From Streptomyces griseus (lineage in GTDB: Bacteria > Actinomycetota > Actinomycetes > Streptomycetales > Streptomycetaceae), in assembly GCF_001715295.1 (NCBI RefSeq), contig NZ_MDKB01000002.1, forward strand, positions 494,499 to 558,498: a DNA stretch of 64,000 bases, given 5' to 3'. Below, piece by piece: positions 1-8,281 of this stretch (positions are counted from its first letter, which is position 1; every line of letters begins with the position of its first letter). Position numbers and translations under genes: made by a program. The notes below the pieces were generated by a model that was not told the origin of the DNA, did not search any database, and saw only the letters and a list, made by a program, of their open reading frames with translations.

Positions 1-1
1 G

Positions 2-811
2 GAGCCGCTGGAGCGGAGCTCCGTGGACCGGCCCGTGGTGGTCCTCACCCACGGCTGGGGCGGAGGCCGCCGGATCTGGAGTCCGGTGACCGACCGGCTG
101 CTGCGGCGCGGCTTCCCGGTCCTCGTCCACGACCTGCGCGGGCACGGCGCCTCCACCGTGGGCACCTCGGGGGTGACCGCCGAGGCGATGCGCACCGACC
201 TCGAGGCGGTCGTCCGGTACGCGGGAGGCGCGCCCCTCCTGGTCGGGCACTCCGGCGGCGGATTCGCGGCACTCGCCCTCTCGGCGGCGCCCGGGCCAGG
301 GACCCACCCGGTGGGCCTCGTCCTGGTGGCCTCGGCCGCGTACGACCAGGACACGCCGGAGAAGGAGGCCCGGATGATGGAGGCGCCGCTGTTCTCCTGG
401 GCCCTGCGCCGGCCCGCCCTCGGGCGGGCCCTGCTGGGCCAGATGACGGGTACGGCGCTGTCCCCCCGGCTCCGCGAGGTCAACCGGCAGGTGTTCGCGG
501 GGACCGCGCCGGCGGTGCGGGCGGCGTGCTTCCGCTCCTCCCGGGGGATGGATCTGCGGGCCTCGCTCGCCGGCGTCCGGCTGCCCGCCGCGGTCCTCGC
601 GGGCGACGCGGACCGGATCGTCCGGCCCGAGCTGGGACGTGAGCTGGCCTCCGTCCTGCCGGACGCCGAGTTCACGTCGCTCCCCGGGGCCGGGCACGTC
701 CTGCCGCTCGAGAGCCCCGACGCGGTGGCCGACGCGGTCACCCGGACCTCCGTCCGCACCGGTGGGCACGGCCTCGACGCCGAGGGCGTGAGGGGGGCGG
801 GCACCCGGTGA
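2..811 (+). CDS. alpha/beta hydrolase, 5' end outside window
   Basis: An alpha/beta-hydrolase-fold protein whose substrate cannot be told from sequence. The oxyanion-hole motif HGWGG follows the first strand, the nucleophile elbow reads GHSGGG (Ser about 75 residues after the GTG at 23), the acid is probably Asp in GDADRIV, and the catalytic His is in GAGHVLP near the C-terminus. The frame stays open to the left edge and reads EPLERSS before the GTG at 23, so that GTG is probably internal and the true start lies upstream. The fold is secure; the partial state is inference. Confidence 0.85.
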   Translation, partial: EPLERSSVDRPVVVLTHGWGGGRRIWSPVTDRLLRRGFPVLVHDLRGHGASTVGTSGVTAEAMRTDLEAVVRYAGGAPLLVGHSGGGFAALALSAAPGPGTHPVGLVLVASAAYDQDTPEKEARMMEAPLFSWALRRPALGRALLGQMTGTALSPRLREVNRQVFAGTAPAVRAACFRSSRGMDLRASLAGVRLPAAVLAGDADRIVRPELGRELASVLPDAEFTSLPGAGHVLPLESPDAVADAVTRTSVRTGGHGLDAEGVRGAGTR

Positions 812-974
812 GCGGGGCGCGGCCCCGGCCGGTCACCACCGCCCGCTGCGGAGCTCGGCCCGTACCGAGGACGACCGGGTGGCGCCCGCGGTCCGGCCGG
901 CCGGGGGCCGCCCGGCACGGTACGCCGCCCCGCGTCCCGGCCGGGACGCCGCGCGCCGCACGGACGGGCGTCCG

Positions 975-1763
975 GTGATCGAGCGGCTGGTACCCGAAGG
1001 GGTGGCCCGGGCCGAGGCCTTCGACGACGTGCTGCCCCGCCTCCCCGACCCCAGGGAACTCGCGCTCCTGCGGGGGCGGCCGGAACGGGTCGTCCGTCAG
1101 TTCGCCGCCGCGCGCGCCTGCGCCCACCGCTGTCTGGACGCGCTCGGCGCCCCGCCCGGCCCGTTGCTGCGTACGGCGGACGGCGGCCCGGCCTGGCCGG
1201 CCGGGGTCGTCGGCAGCGTCACCCACTGCGCGGGGTACCGGGGGGCGGTGGCGGCGCGCGCCGAGGTGTGGGCCGCCCTGGGGGTGGACGCCGAACCCGC
1301 CCTCCCCCTGCCGCCCGGTGTCCTCGGCCTCGTGGCGTCCGGACGCGAGCGCCGGATGGTGGCCCGGCTCACCGCGGAACGCCCCGGCATCCCCTGGGAC
1401 CGGCTGCTGTTCAGCGCGAAGGAGGCCGTCTACAAAGCCTGGCACCCGGCCACCCGCCGCTGGATCGGCACCCGCGCCGTCGAGGTCACGTTCACGGCCG
1501 GGGGCCTGCTGACGGCCGCGGTCAGGCCGGACCGTACCCCGCCGCCCGGGGCGCGGCACCGGTGGAGGGAGGGCTCCCCGGCGTCCGGGGTCACCGGGAC
1601 GTGGGAGAGTGGCGGGGTCGCGGCCCGGTACTCCGGCCGCTGGTGCGCGGAGGACGGCCTGCTCGTCACCGCGGTGGCCGTGCCGGCCACCGCTCCGCAC
1701 CCGGAACCACCGGCCGGCGTCCGGGGCCCGGGGCCCCGGTGGGCGGCGCGCCTCAGCGCCTGA
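975..1763 (+). CDS. 4'-phosphopantetheinyl transferase (Sfp/EntD type)
   Basis: Transfers the phosphopantetheine arm of coenzyme A to a serine of acyl- or peptidyl-carrier proteins, activating polyketide, non-ribosomal peptide or siderophore synthases. The 262-residue product has the two family signatures: GVDAEP (metal-binding Asp and Glu) and SAKEAVYKAWHP (the KExxxK motif). The GTG at 975 gives the usual family length; an upstream in-frame start would add about 32 low-complexity residues. No synthase lies nearby, so it probably serves carrier proteins elsewhere. Its 3' end overlaps the convergent AraC gene by 11 bases. Confidence 0.9.
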   Translation: MIERLVPEGVARAEAFDDVLPRLPDPRELALLRGRPERVVRQFAAARACAHRCLDALGAPPGPLLRTADGGPAWPAGVVGSVTHCAGYRGAVAARAEVWAALGVDAEPALPLPPGVLGLVASGRERRMVARLTAERPGIPWDRLLFSAKEAVYKAWHPATRRWIGTRAVEVTFTAGGLLTAAVRPDRTPPPGARHRWREGSPASGVTGTWESGGVAARYSGRWCAEDGLLVTAVAVPATAPHPEPPAGVRGPGPRWAARLSA

Positions 1764-2748
1764 GGACCACCGTCCGCCCGTCGGATCCCGTGGCCAGGGT
1801 CTCCGCCGCGGGCCGCCGGCCCCGCCGGTACTCCTGGGGGCTGACGCCCCGTTCGCGCTTGAACGCGGCGCTCAGCGCGAACGGCCCCGAATACCCCACC
1901 TGGTCGGCGATGTTGGCGACCGACAGGTCGGGGTCGCGCAGCAGGTCGGAGGCGAGCGTCAGCCGCCACCCGGTGAGGTAGGACATCGGCGGCTCACCGA
2001 CGAGTTCGGTGAAGTGCCGGGCCAGCTTCGCCCGGGAGACCCCGACGGACGAGGCGAGCGACGCGACCGTCCACGGCTCGCTGGGCCGTTCGTGCATCAG
2101 CCCCAGCGCGCGGCCCACCACGGGGTCGCTCTGCGCGCGGAACCAGAGCGGCGCGCCGGTGCCCGGCTCCATGAGCCAGGAGCGCACCACGTTGATGAGC
2201 AGAAGATCGAGCAGCCGGTCGAGGAACACCTCCTGCCCGATGTCCTCCTCCTCCATCTCGGCTGCCAGCATGCCGATCAGCGGGGTCCGCGCGGCCGAGG
2301 CGGGCTGCACCAGCAGCGCCGGCAGACTGGCCAGCAGCCTGCGCCCGACCTCGTTGGGCGCCTGGTAGGTACCGCTCAGCATCACGGTCGACCCGGTGCG
2401 GTGCGGCTCGCCCCAGGTCCGCACCCCCAGCGACATCGTCTCGGTGACGTCCTCGCCGTCCGTGGTGTTGCAGCGCTGCTCGGGGGCGACGGTGACACCG
2501 GGGGGCGTCGCGGGATCGTCGACGAGCGTGTACGGCTCGGGGCCGCGCAGGACCGCGACGTCACCCGCCGCCAGTTTCACCGGCTCGGCACCCTCGCGGA
2601 GCACCCACGCCGACCCGTGCAGCAGGGTGACGAGCGACAGGGGGGCGCGGTCCTCGACCCGTAGTCCCCACGGGGGGTTGAACACCGACTTCAGGAGGAA
2701 GGCGCCCCGCGCCTTGGGGCTTCCCAGCAGGCCGCTGAGGGCATCCAC
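1753..2748 (-). CDS. AraC-family regulator with cupin-type sensor domain
   Basis: Transcription factor. The N-terminal half (about residues 1-190) is the AraC cupin-type ligand-binding region that begins MDALSGLLGSPKARGAFLL. The C-terminal 100 residues hold two helix-turn-helix units (WTVASLASSVGVSRAKLARHF and the SVANIADQVGYSGPFALSAAF region). I chose the GTG at 2748 because GAGGTGA lies 5 bases upstream and because the longer open frame would run into the neighbouring DUF1772 gene. It reads away from the oxidoreductase-like genes to its right, which are plausible but unproven targets. The ligand is unknown. Confidence 0.88.
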   Translation of the reverse strand: MDALSGLLGSPKARGAFLLKSVFNPPWGLRVEDRAPLSLVTLLHGSAWVLREGAEPVKLAAGDVAVLRGPEPYTLVDDPATPPGVTVAPEQRCNTTDGEDVTETMSLGVRTWGEPHRTGSTVMLSGTYQAPNEVGRRLLASLPALLVQPASAARTPLIGMLAAEMEEEDIGQEVFLDRLLDLLLINVVRSWLMEPGTGAPLWFRAQSDPVVGRALGLMHERPSEPWTVASLASSVGVSRAKLARHFTELVGEPPMSYLTGWRLTLASDLLRDPDLSVANIADQVGYSGPFALSAAFKRERGVSPQEYRRGRRPAAETLATGSDGRTVVLRR

Positions 2749-2968
2749 AACCGTCACCTCGCACCGTCTCGCGATCCTGGTCCCCCGGGCCGTCCCCGCA
2801 CCGGCCGCGCCCCGCCCGCCCGGCGGAGCGCGCCACGGGGCGGCCCGGCTGCCGGAGGGACGTGCGAAGCCGGCCGGGAGACGCCCGCAGGAGTCTCCGG
2901 CCCGGCGCTCATTGCCGTACCACGGTCTGTCAACGTCTTCCGCCCCCGTGCCCCGTCGCCGCTCCCGG

Positions 2969-3496
2969 TCATCCCACCGGGGCAGTCGTCCGCCGCCTGG
3001 CCGCGTCGCCGAGCAGGGCGAACGCACTCAGGCAGGCAACTGTACGGACCGCGTTGGCCAGCCGCCAGGGCTTCTCGTACGCCTTCCTGGCGGTCGCCAG
3101 CGCCGCCGGGGACCCGCCGGTCGCGTCACGCAGCCGGCGGTTCAGGGGCAGGCTCACGCCGACCGTGACCACGACGCTGAGGCCGTAGAGCACGGTCGCC
3201 GCACGGGCCCGCCGGGCGGCGTGGCTCCGCCCGGCCCGGCCGAGCCTGCGGGCGGCGACACCGGCGGCCACGAACACCCCGAGGAAGAGCGTCCCGAACG
3301 AGGCGTCGTCGTCCAGGGCGTCGTTGGCCCGGCTCATCGCGGCGACGAACCTCTCGTCCTCCCGGCGCGCCAGGACGGGCATCACACCGATGTCGAAGGC
3401 GAGGTACAGACCGGCCATCAGACCGGTGCCGAGGGTGGCCGCGACGAGCACCGGATCCGGCCGGGGGCCCGCGGGCAGGACGGGGTCAGGGCTCAT
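2969..3496 (-). CDS. DUF1772 (anthrone oxygenase-like) membrane protein
   Basis: A 175-residue integral membrane protein of the DUF1772 family, which includes fungal anthrone oxygenase-like proteins; most bacterial members have no known function. Four hydrophobic segments fit the family: about residues 17-37, 65-85, 103-120 and 150-165. A conserved-looking SLPLNRRLRDA stretch precedes the last helix. The start has a strong AGGAGG-like site (CGGAGGAACACC before ATG). A second DUF1772 gene lies at 5310-5786, so the region carries a divergent pair around a hemerythrin gene and an NmrA-like gene. Confidence 0.75.
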   Translation of the reverse strand: MSPDPVLPAGPRPDPVLVAATLGTGLMAGLYLAFDIGVMPVLARREDERFVAAMSRANDALDDDASFGTLFLGVFVAAGVAARRLGRAGRSHAARRARAATVLYGLSVVVTVGVSLPLNRRLRDATGGSPAALATARKAYEKPWRLANAVRTVACLSAFALLGDAARRRTTAPVG

Positions 3497-3559
3497 GGTG
3501 TTCCTCCGGTCGCTTCGGTGGGGCGGGTGCGCGGCCCGTCGGGTTGGTTTGACGGACCG

Positions 3560-4195
3560 TCACCTGGGTTCCAGGATTCCGGCCAGCGAGCGGCGGTAGG
3601 CGCCCCCCAGCAGGGTGCGTCCCATCAGCCGCACCGGGCCGGGCATCAGCCCGTCCGGCACCGGAAGCCCGTCCAGCAGCCACGGCGGCAGGACGCGCTT
3701 GACCCGGAAGGGCGCCGCCGCGAGGACACGTCGCTCCAGGGCCGCGAAGACACCGGCCGGCACGCGGGCGAAGACGGGGAAGGTCAGCTCCTCCTCCTCA
3801 CGCAGGTGCCGGTGCAGGACGGTGTCGAAGGTGTCGACGGCCGCCCCGACCAGCTCGGCGCGCCCCTCCTCCAGTACGCGGGTCACCCGGAGCATGGAGT
3901 CGTCCAGCGCCACGTGGTCCTGCACCATCCGGTGGGACCCGACGGCGATCTCCGGCGCGTGCTCGATCAGGCCCGGCCACAGGATGTCGTCCTCCGTGCG
4001 GTGGTGCCAGTCGACGATGGCCCGGAACTGTCCCCACCACTGCGTGACCTGGGGAAGACCGGAGGAGGTCAGAAGCGGTGCCGCGACCACCAGTCGGCGG
4101 GAGTCGCGTCGCAGCGCGAGGTGCGTCTGCGCGAATCCGCGAAGGTGGCGGGGCAACGCCTCCACACCCCTGCCTCCCCACACCAGCCCGTCCAT
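3560..4195 (-). CDS. hemerythrin HHE-domain protein
   Basis: Probable non-haem iron protein that binds or senses oxygen, NO or redox state through a four-helix bundle. Histidines and acids are spaced as in HHE domains: HLALRRD, DWHHRTEDDILWP, HRMVQDHVALDD and HRHLREEEELTFPVF. The bundle spans about residues 20-150. The last 60 residues are basic and hydrophobic and may touch the membrane. Length is 211 residues, start ATG at 4195 with an AGAGG site. The neighbours suggest a redox or detoxification theme, but this is inference. Confidence 0.8.
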   Translation of the reverse strand: MDGLVWGGRGVEALPRHLRGFAQTHLALRRDSRRLVVAAPLLTSSGLPQVTQWWGQFRAIVDWHHRTEDDILWPGLIEHAPEIAVGSHRMVQDHVALDDSMLRVTRVLEEGRAELVGAAVDTFDTVLHRHLREEEELTFPVFARVPAGVFAALERRVLAAAPFRVKRVLPPWLLDGLPVPDGLMPGPVRLMGRTLLGGAYRRSLAGILEPR

Positions 4196-4283
4196 CGCGT
4201 GCCTCTCTTCTCTGGGCTGCCCCGGCGATACCGCAGCAGGGACGCCTCGCTAGGTCTGTCTGTGCTCTACGCGGGTCGGTGCG

Positions 4284-4320
4284 GTGGTCCGCCGGCCCGG
4301 GTCCCGGGCCGGCGGACCAC
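4284..4320 (-). terminator. strong stem-loop after the NmrA-like gene
   Basis: Perfect 18-bp arms (4284-4301 and 4303-4320, left arm GTGGTCCGCCGGCCCGGG) around a one-base centre, 20 bases past the stop of the minus-strand gene at 4340. There is no U-tract, as is usual for Streptomyces intrinsic terminators. Confidence 0.8.
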
Positions 4321-4339
4321 CTCTGTCGGACGCCGGTGC

Positions 4340-5167
4340 TCAGGCGTCCCAGACGCCGGTGGCGGCGGCTTCCTTGGCGAAGTCCGCGAAGTCCTTGGGC
4401 TCCCGGCCGATCGCTTCCCGGACGCCGTGCACGACGCTGGCGTTGCGGCCGTCGACGATCAGGGTGAAGAGGTCCGCGAACTCCTCCGGCTCACCGAGCT
4501 CCCGCAGCGCCGCCCGGTAGTCGTCGATGCTGACGGGGATGTAGGTGATGGTCCGGCCGGTCGCCGCCGACAGCTCGCGGGCCACGTCGTAGAAGCTCAG
4601 CAGCCGCTGCCCGGACAGCTCGTACGTCCTGCCGATGTGCCGGTCGTCGGTGAGGGCGGCGACCACCACGTCGGCGATGTCGTCGGCGTCCACGAACGGC
4701 TCGACACCGTCGCCGGTGGGCAGCGCCAGCTCACCGGCGCGTACGGGGTCGAGGAAGAAGCTCTCGCTGAAGTTCTGGTTGAACCAGTTGGCCCGGACGA
4801 CGGTCCAGTCGCAGCCGGACGCCTTGAGGGCGTCCTCGCTCGCGACCGCACCCTCCTCGCCCCGGCCGGAGAGCAGGACCAGGCGGCGGACACCCCGCTC
4901 GACGGCGAAGGCGGCGAAGCGCTCGACCGCCTCCTTGGCCCCGGGGAACGCGAGGTCCGGGTAGTAGGTGACGTAGGCGGCCGAGGCTCCGTCGAGGGCA
5001 GCCTCCCAGGTGCTCTCGTCCTCCCAGACGAAGGGCGGCTCGCCGGTGCGCGAGCCGACCCGTACCGGGCGGCCGAGCCCCCGCAGGTTCTCCACGACGC
5101 GGCGTCCGGTCTTGCCGGTGCCGCCGATGACGAGGATGGGTGCTGTGTTCTCCACGTGAGTGCTCAT
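4340..5167 (-). CDS. NmrA-like NAD(P)-binding protein
   Basis: A 275-residue atypical short-chain dehydrogenase with an N-terminal Rossmann motif VIGGTGKTGRRV (residues 13-24), the family's usual TGxTGxxG region. Further landmarks are SGRGEEG and WTVVRANWFNQNFSE in the substrate region and PFVDADDIADVV in the C-terminal half. Relatives are NAD(P)H-quinone oxidoreductases (QOR2 type) or NmrA-like redox sensors; the catalytic Tyr-Lys pair of classical SDRs is not obvious. It starts with ATG at 5167 and has its own terminator at 4284-4320. Confidence 0.85.
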   Translation of the reverse strand: MSTHVENTAPILVIGGTGKTGRRVVENLRGLGRPVRVGSRTGEPPFVWEDESTWEAALDGASAAYVTYYPDLAFPGAKEAVERFAAFAVERGVRRLVLLSGRGEEGAVASEDALKASGCDWTVVRANWFNQNFSESFFLDPVRAGELALPTGDGVEPFVDADDIADVVVAALTDDRHIGRTYELSGQRLLSFYDVARELSAATGRTITYIPVSIDDYRAALRELGEPEEFADLFTLIVDGRNASVVHGVREAIGREPKDFADFAKEAAATGVWDA

Positions 5168-5196
5168 GAATTCATTAAAGTCTCCGCACCACAGAC

Positions 5197-5211
5197 GGTG
5201 AATAGCTCACC
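5197..5211. promoter_or_regulatory. candidate operator upstream of the NmrA-like gene
   Basis: Interrupted palindrome GGTGA-atagc-TCACC, 30 bases before the NmrA-like start, inside a locally A/T-richer stretch (5163-5225). Position and symmetry suggest a repressor site. No regulator can be assigned. Confidence 0.35.
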
Positions 5212-5231
5212 AGCTCAGTTTCATACGCGAT

Positions 5232-5256
5232 CGTCTCGAATCGCGGGCGCGAGACG
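5232..5256 (-). terminator. inverted repeat after the second DUF1772 gene
   Basis: CGTCTCG (5232-5238) and CGAGACG (5250-5256) flank an 11-base loop about 54 bases past the minus-strand stop at 5310. Modest stem; it may be a terminator or an operator. Confidence 0.35.
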
Positions 5257-5309
5257 TAGGTGCAGGCTTCGCCTCCTCCCGGCGTGCCCCCGCCCGGTCC
5301 CGGGGCGGA

Positions 5310-5786
5310 TCATCGGGTGAGGGCCACAGCCACCAGAACGAACGCCGCGACGGCGAACAGGGTCCGGGCCACGTGCAGGGCGTTCCATCGCCCCTCGAAC
5401 GCCGCCCGCGCTCCCCGCGCGTCGCTCCCGCCGCGCGAGGCCTCCAGCGCGTTGTTGAGGGGGACGTTGCCGCCCGAGGTGATCAGGTGCCCCACCAGCG
5501 CGCAGACGGCGGCGGCTCCCACGAGAGCCGTGCCCGCGCCGTCACGCGCCTCCGGTGCCACGAAGAAGGAGACGGCGGGGAAGGCCGGCGAGCCGAGGAA
5601 CAGCAGAAGAAAGAGCGGACCGGGGACCGTACGGTTCACCGTCCGCATGACCAGGGTGAACGTGGCGTCGTCCACCTTCTTCAGGGCGGGCATGACGCCC
5701 GACAGGAAGGCGAGCATGTATCCGGCGTACAGCCCCGTGCACACCAGGGCGAGGATCTCGAGAGCTTCCGACATGCCGATCATCAT
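5310..5786 (-). CDS. second DUF1772-type membrane protein
   Basis: A 158-residue membrane protein that resembles the gene at 2969-3496 in architecture rather than in close sequence. Four hydrophobic stretches are seen (residues 7-28, 53-75, 85-105 and 140-158), with NVPLNNALEASRG in the place of the SLPLNRRL motif. It starts at one of two tandem ATG codons (5786 or 5783) after GGAGCGG. Function unknown. Confidence 0.7.
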   Translation of the reverse strand: MMIGMSEALEILALVCTGLYAGYMLAFLSGVMPALKKVDDATFTLVMRTVNRTVPGPLFLLLFLGSPAFPAVSFFVAPEARDGAGTALVGAAAVCALVGHLITSGGNVPLNNALEASRGGSDARGARAAFEGRWNALHVARTLFAVAAFVLVAVALTR

Positions 5787-6024
5787 CGCCGCTCCGGGCC
5801 ACTCTCCGCAGGGCCGGTTTCGGACGCACCCCGACCTGGCCCGTATCCCCCCGGCCAGGGGCGGGAACGCGCGGCCGGCGCCCGCCGGTCACCCGTTCGG
5901 CCGCGCCGGACGGCCCCGTGCACATGGTGCGGCGACACCCGGGGCACATACGCGTCGGACCGGACCGGCGGCACGGGGAACCGGCGTCCGGCCGGCCCGA
6001 GTCGAACGGTGAGGAGTGTGACGG

Positions 6025-7401
6025 GTGGCGAAGGACACGACTGGGTCCCGCGGGGCGCGCCACGGCCGCCGATGGCCCCGTGCGGCACTCGTCGCCCTGT
6101 GCGGGGCCCTGGTCTTCGCACCGTCGGCCGACACGTCACCGGCCTCCCCCGGTACGGCGTCCAGGGCGGGAGGACCGGATTCCGCGGGCCACGCCGGGGA
6201 CACCGGGGAAGCCGGCTGCCGCAGGACCCTGGTCGGAGTCGCCCACGAGGACGACGACCTCCTCTTCACCAGTCCCCGAGTGGCGCGGCTCGTGGAGCGG
6301 GGGTGCCCCGTACAGGTGGTCTACCTGACGGCCGGCAACGAAGGACACCCGGTCGGCACCGGCAGTTACGCCGCCCGCCGCGAGGCGGGGGCGCAACAGG
6401 CGTACGCACGGCTCGCCCGGGTCACGGGGAGGTGGACGCCCGACCCCCTGCGGGTGGGACGGGAACGGATCCCGTCCGTGCGTCTGCGCACCGGCGGCGG
6501 GGAAATCCGCCTGACCTTCTTCCGGCTGCCGGACGGGTTTCCGCGCGGCGGCGGCGCACCCGGCAGCCACGAGAGCCTTCTGCGCCTGTTCCGGGGCGAG
6601 ATCACCGCCATCCGCGCCCTGGACTCCTCCCGCAGGTACGACGAGGATCGCCTCATCGCCGCACTGGTGGCGGTCGTGGAGCAGTGGCGGACCGACGACG
6701 TCCTGACGCTCGACCACGACTACGTGAGGTTCGGCGGTCCGCGGGTGAAGGGCGCGGACCACAGCGACCACGGTATCTCCGCGCGGTACTTCCGCAGGGC
6801 CGCCTACGCCTCACGGGTCGGACCACCCGTCACCCCGTACCTGGGCTACGGAATCTCCCTGCTGCCGGCCAACCTCGACGCCGGGCAGCGGACGGTCAAG
6901 AGCACCGGGCTGGTCGCCTACGCGGAGACGGCGCGCTGTACGCCGCTGCACTGCCCCCGCGCGGGCGCGATCATCCACACCTACCGGAGCTGGCTCGCCC
7001 GGGAGTACCCGCGCCGGCAGCACGCCCCCGCGCGCGGAGAGATCGTCTCGGACATCGGGAGAGCGCCTGCGCGCGGCACGACCGAACTCTGCCTGTCCGC
7101 CGACCGGGGCGGGTCACGGGTGAGTACCCGCCCGTGCGACGGATCCGCGGACCGCCGATGGGAGTTCGCGGCGGACGGAACCGTCCGGCCGGCCGGCTCC
7201 ACCCGCTGCCTCACCGGTGGGCCCTACGTCGGCCTCGCCGCCTGCTCCGGCGCGGCGGAGCAGGTGTGGCGGCGGGACGGGCGCGGACGCGTGGAGACCG
7301 GCGGCCGCTGCCTGACCCAGGACGACATGGCCCGGGTCGCGCCCCGCCTGCACATGGGCGCCTGCTCCCCGTACCGTCCGGAGATCGTCTGGCGCTGGTG
7401 A
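6025..7401 (+). CDS. secreted PIG-L family deacetylase with lectin-like C-terminus
   Basis: Probable zinc-dependent N-acetyl deacetylase exported from the cell. Residues 1-40 look like a Sec signal (basic start, then AALVALCGALVFA). The PIG-L motif appears as AHEDDDLLF (about residues 72-80) instead of AHPDDE. A second metal site fits DHSDHG near residue 250. The last 120 residues have paired-Cys, Trp-rich repeats (RPCDGSADRRWEF, AACSGAAEQVW) typical of ricin-type carbohydrate-binding modules. The GTG at 6025 follows GGTGAGGAG by about 8 bases. The likely target is a glycan or glycoconjugate; the exact substrate is unknown. Confidence 0.85.
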   Translation: MAKDTTGSRGARHGRRWPRAALVALCGALVFAPSADTSPASPGTASRAGGPDSAGHAGDTGEAGCRRTLVGVAHEDDDLLFTSPRVARLVERGCPVQVVYLTAGNEGHPVGTGSYAARREAGAQQAYARLARVTGRWTPDPLRVGRERIPSVRLRTGGGEIRLTFFRLPDGFPRGGGAPGSHESLLRLFRGEITAIRALDSSRRYDEDRLIAALVAVVEQWRTDDVLTLDHDYVRFGGPRVKGADHSDHGISARYFRRAAYASRVGPPVTPYLGYGISLLPANLDAGQRTVKSTGLVAYAETARCTPLHCPRAGAIIHTYRSWLAREYPRRQHAPARGEIVSDIGRAPARGTTELCLSADRGGSRVSTRPCDGSADRRWEFAADGTVRPAGSTRCLTGGPYVGLAACSGAAEQVWRRDGRGRVETGGRCLTQDDMARVAPRLHMGACSPYRPEIVWRW

Positions 7402-7459
7402 GCCCGGCCGGGCCCGGGTCCGCGCCGCACAGCGGCCGGAGGCGCCGCCCGGCGCATCC

Positions 7460-8116
7460 CTACCTCCCGCGGTGCGGAAGGATCGCGTACATCGCCGACG
7501 CCGCCACGATCGCGACCAGGTGTTCCCTGCCCGCGAGATCGGGCTTGACCACCGCCTCACCGACCATGAGCGCCGTCACCAGGATTCCGGTGGCCCAGGC
7601 GCGGAAGCGCAGGCAGAGGTAGACGGCGAGACCGACGACGGCACCCGACGGGCCGGTGTCGACGATCCGGGCGTCGGCGGCCGGAAGCCCGAGTACGCCG
7701 CCCGGCCCGAGCGCGACACCGAGGCGGGCACAGAGGCTACCGGCCAGCGTGCAGACGTAGGCGACGAGCAGCGTCCGCCGTCGGCCCAGCGCGGTTTCGG
7801 CGATCCCGAAGACCACCAGCACCTGTACGAGCGCCCCCCACACCGGGAGGTCGGCGGCCGGCACGAACAGGGACAAGGGGGTGCGCGCCAGCGCGAGCCA
7901 CCACGGATCCGCCGCCCGTACGAAGCCGATGTCCTCGACGAGTCCGGAGCCCCAGCCATGCCCCCGCCGGCCCTGTGCCAGCTGGAAGAAGACGATGAGG
8001 AGGAGAGCGGTGAGCGTCAGTGGAAACGCCCGACACCCCCGGCCGGCGGCCCCGGCCCGTACGGCCGCCCACAGCGGACCCCACTCCCGGCGTGCGAAGG
8101 CGGCTGCGTGTCTCAC
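7460..8116 (-). CDS. rhomboid-like intramembrane protein
   Basis: A 218-residue protein with about six hydrophobic segments. It keeps a rhomboid-like serine motif, DTGPSGAVVG (GxSG near residue 140), and a later in-membrane-context His in GREHLVAIVAASAMY (near residue 198), so an intramembrane serine protease or inactive relative is likely. It lies downstream of the lysyl-phosphatidylglycerol synthase-like gene on the same strand, after a 165-base gap holding a stem-loop (8153-8169). The start is a GTG with GGGGGAA upstream. No substrate can be assigned. Confidence 0.65.
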   Translation of the reverse strand: MRHAAAFARREWGPLWAAVRAGAAGRGCRAFPLTLTALLLIVFFQLAQGRRGHGWGSGLVEDIGFVRAADPWWLALARTPLSLFVPAADLPVWGALVQVLVVFGIAETALGRRRTLLVAYVCTLAGSLCARLGVALGPGGVLGLPAADARIVDTGPSGAVVGLAVYLCLRFRAWATGILVTALMVGEAVVKPDLAGREHLVAIVAASAMYAILPHRGR

Positions 8117-8152
8117 CCGGCGGTTCCCCCGGGGCCGCCGGGCGCGGGGCCC

Positions 8153-8169
8153 CCGGACGCGGCGTCCGG
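8153..8169 (-). terminator. short hairpin after the lysyl-PG synthase-like gene
   Basis: CCGGACGC and GCGTCCGG arms around a single G, within a very G/C-rich 165-base gap. It sits about 115 bases past the stop at 8282. It could end or weaken transcription before the rhomboid-like gene. Confidence 0.4.
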
Positions 8170-8281
8170 CCGGGCCGCGGCGGGCAGTGGCGGCGGGATG
8201 TCACGGCCGTCCGGCTGTGGGGGGCGCTCGGTGGTCACGGAGTCGGCCTGGCACCCCGGAGGCGGAGACACATCCACGTTC

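Noticed and set aside
2396..5320. A 974-codon open frame on the plus strand
   Set aside because: It is antisense to the AraC, DUF1772, hemerythrin and NmrA-like genes. Its protein is low-complexity Arg/Gly/Pro with no domain, as expected from opposite-strand reading of high-G+C genes.
5373..7622. A 749-codon plus-strand frame
   Set aside because: It crosses the DUF1772 gene antisense and the PIG-L gene in the wrong frame; the sequence is repetitive Arg/Pro/Gly.
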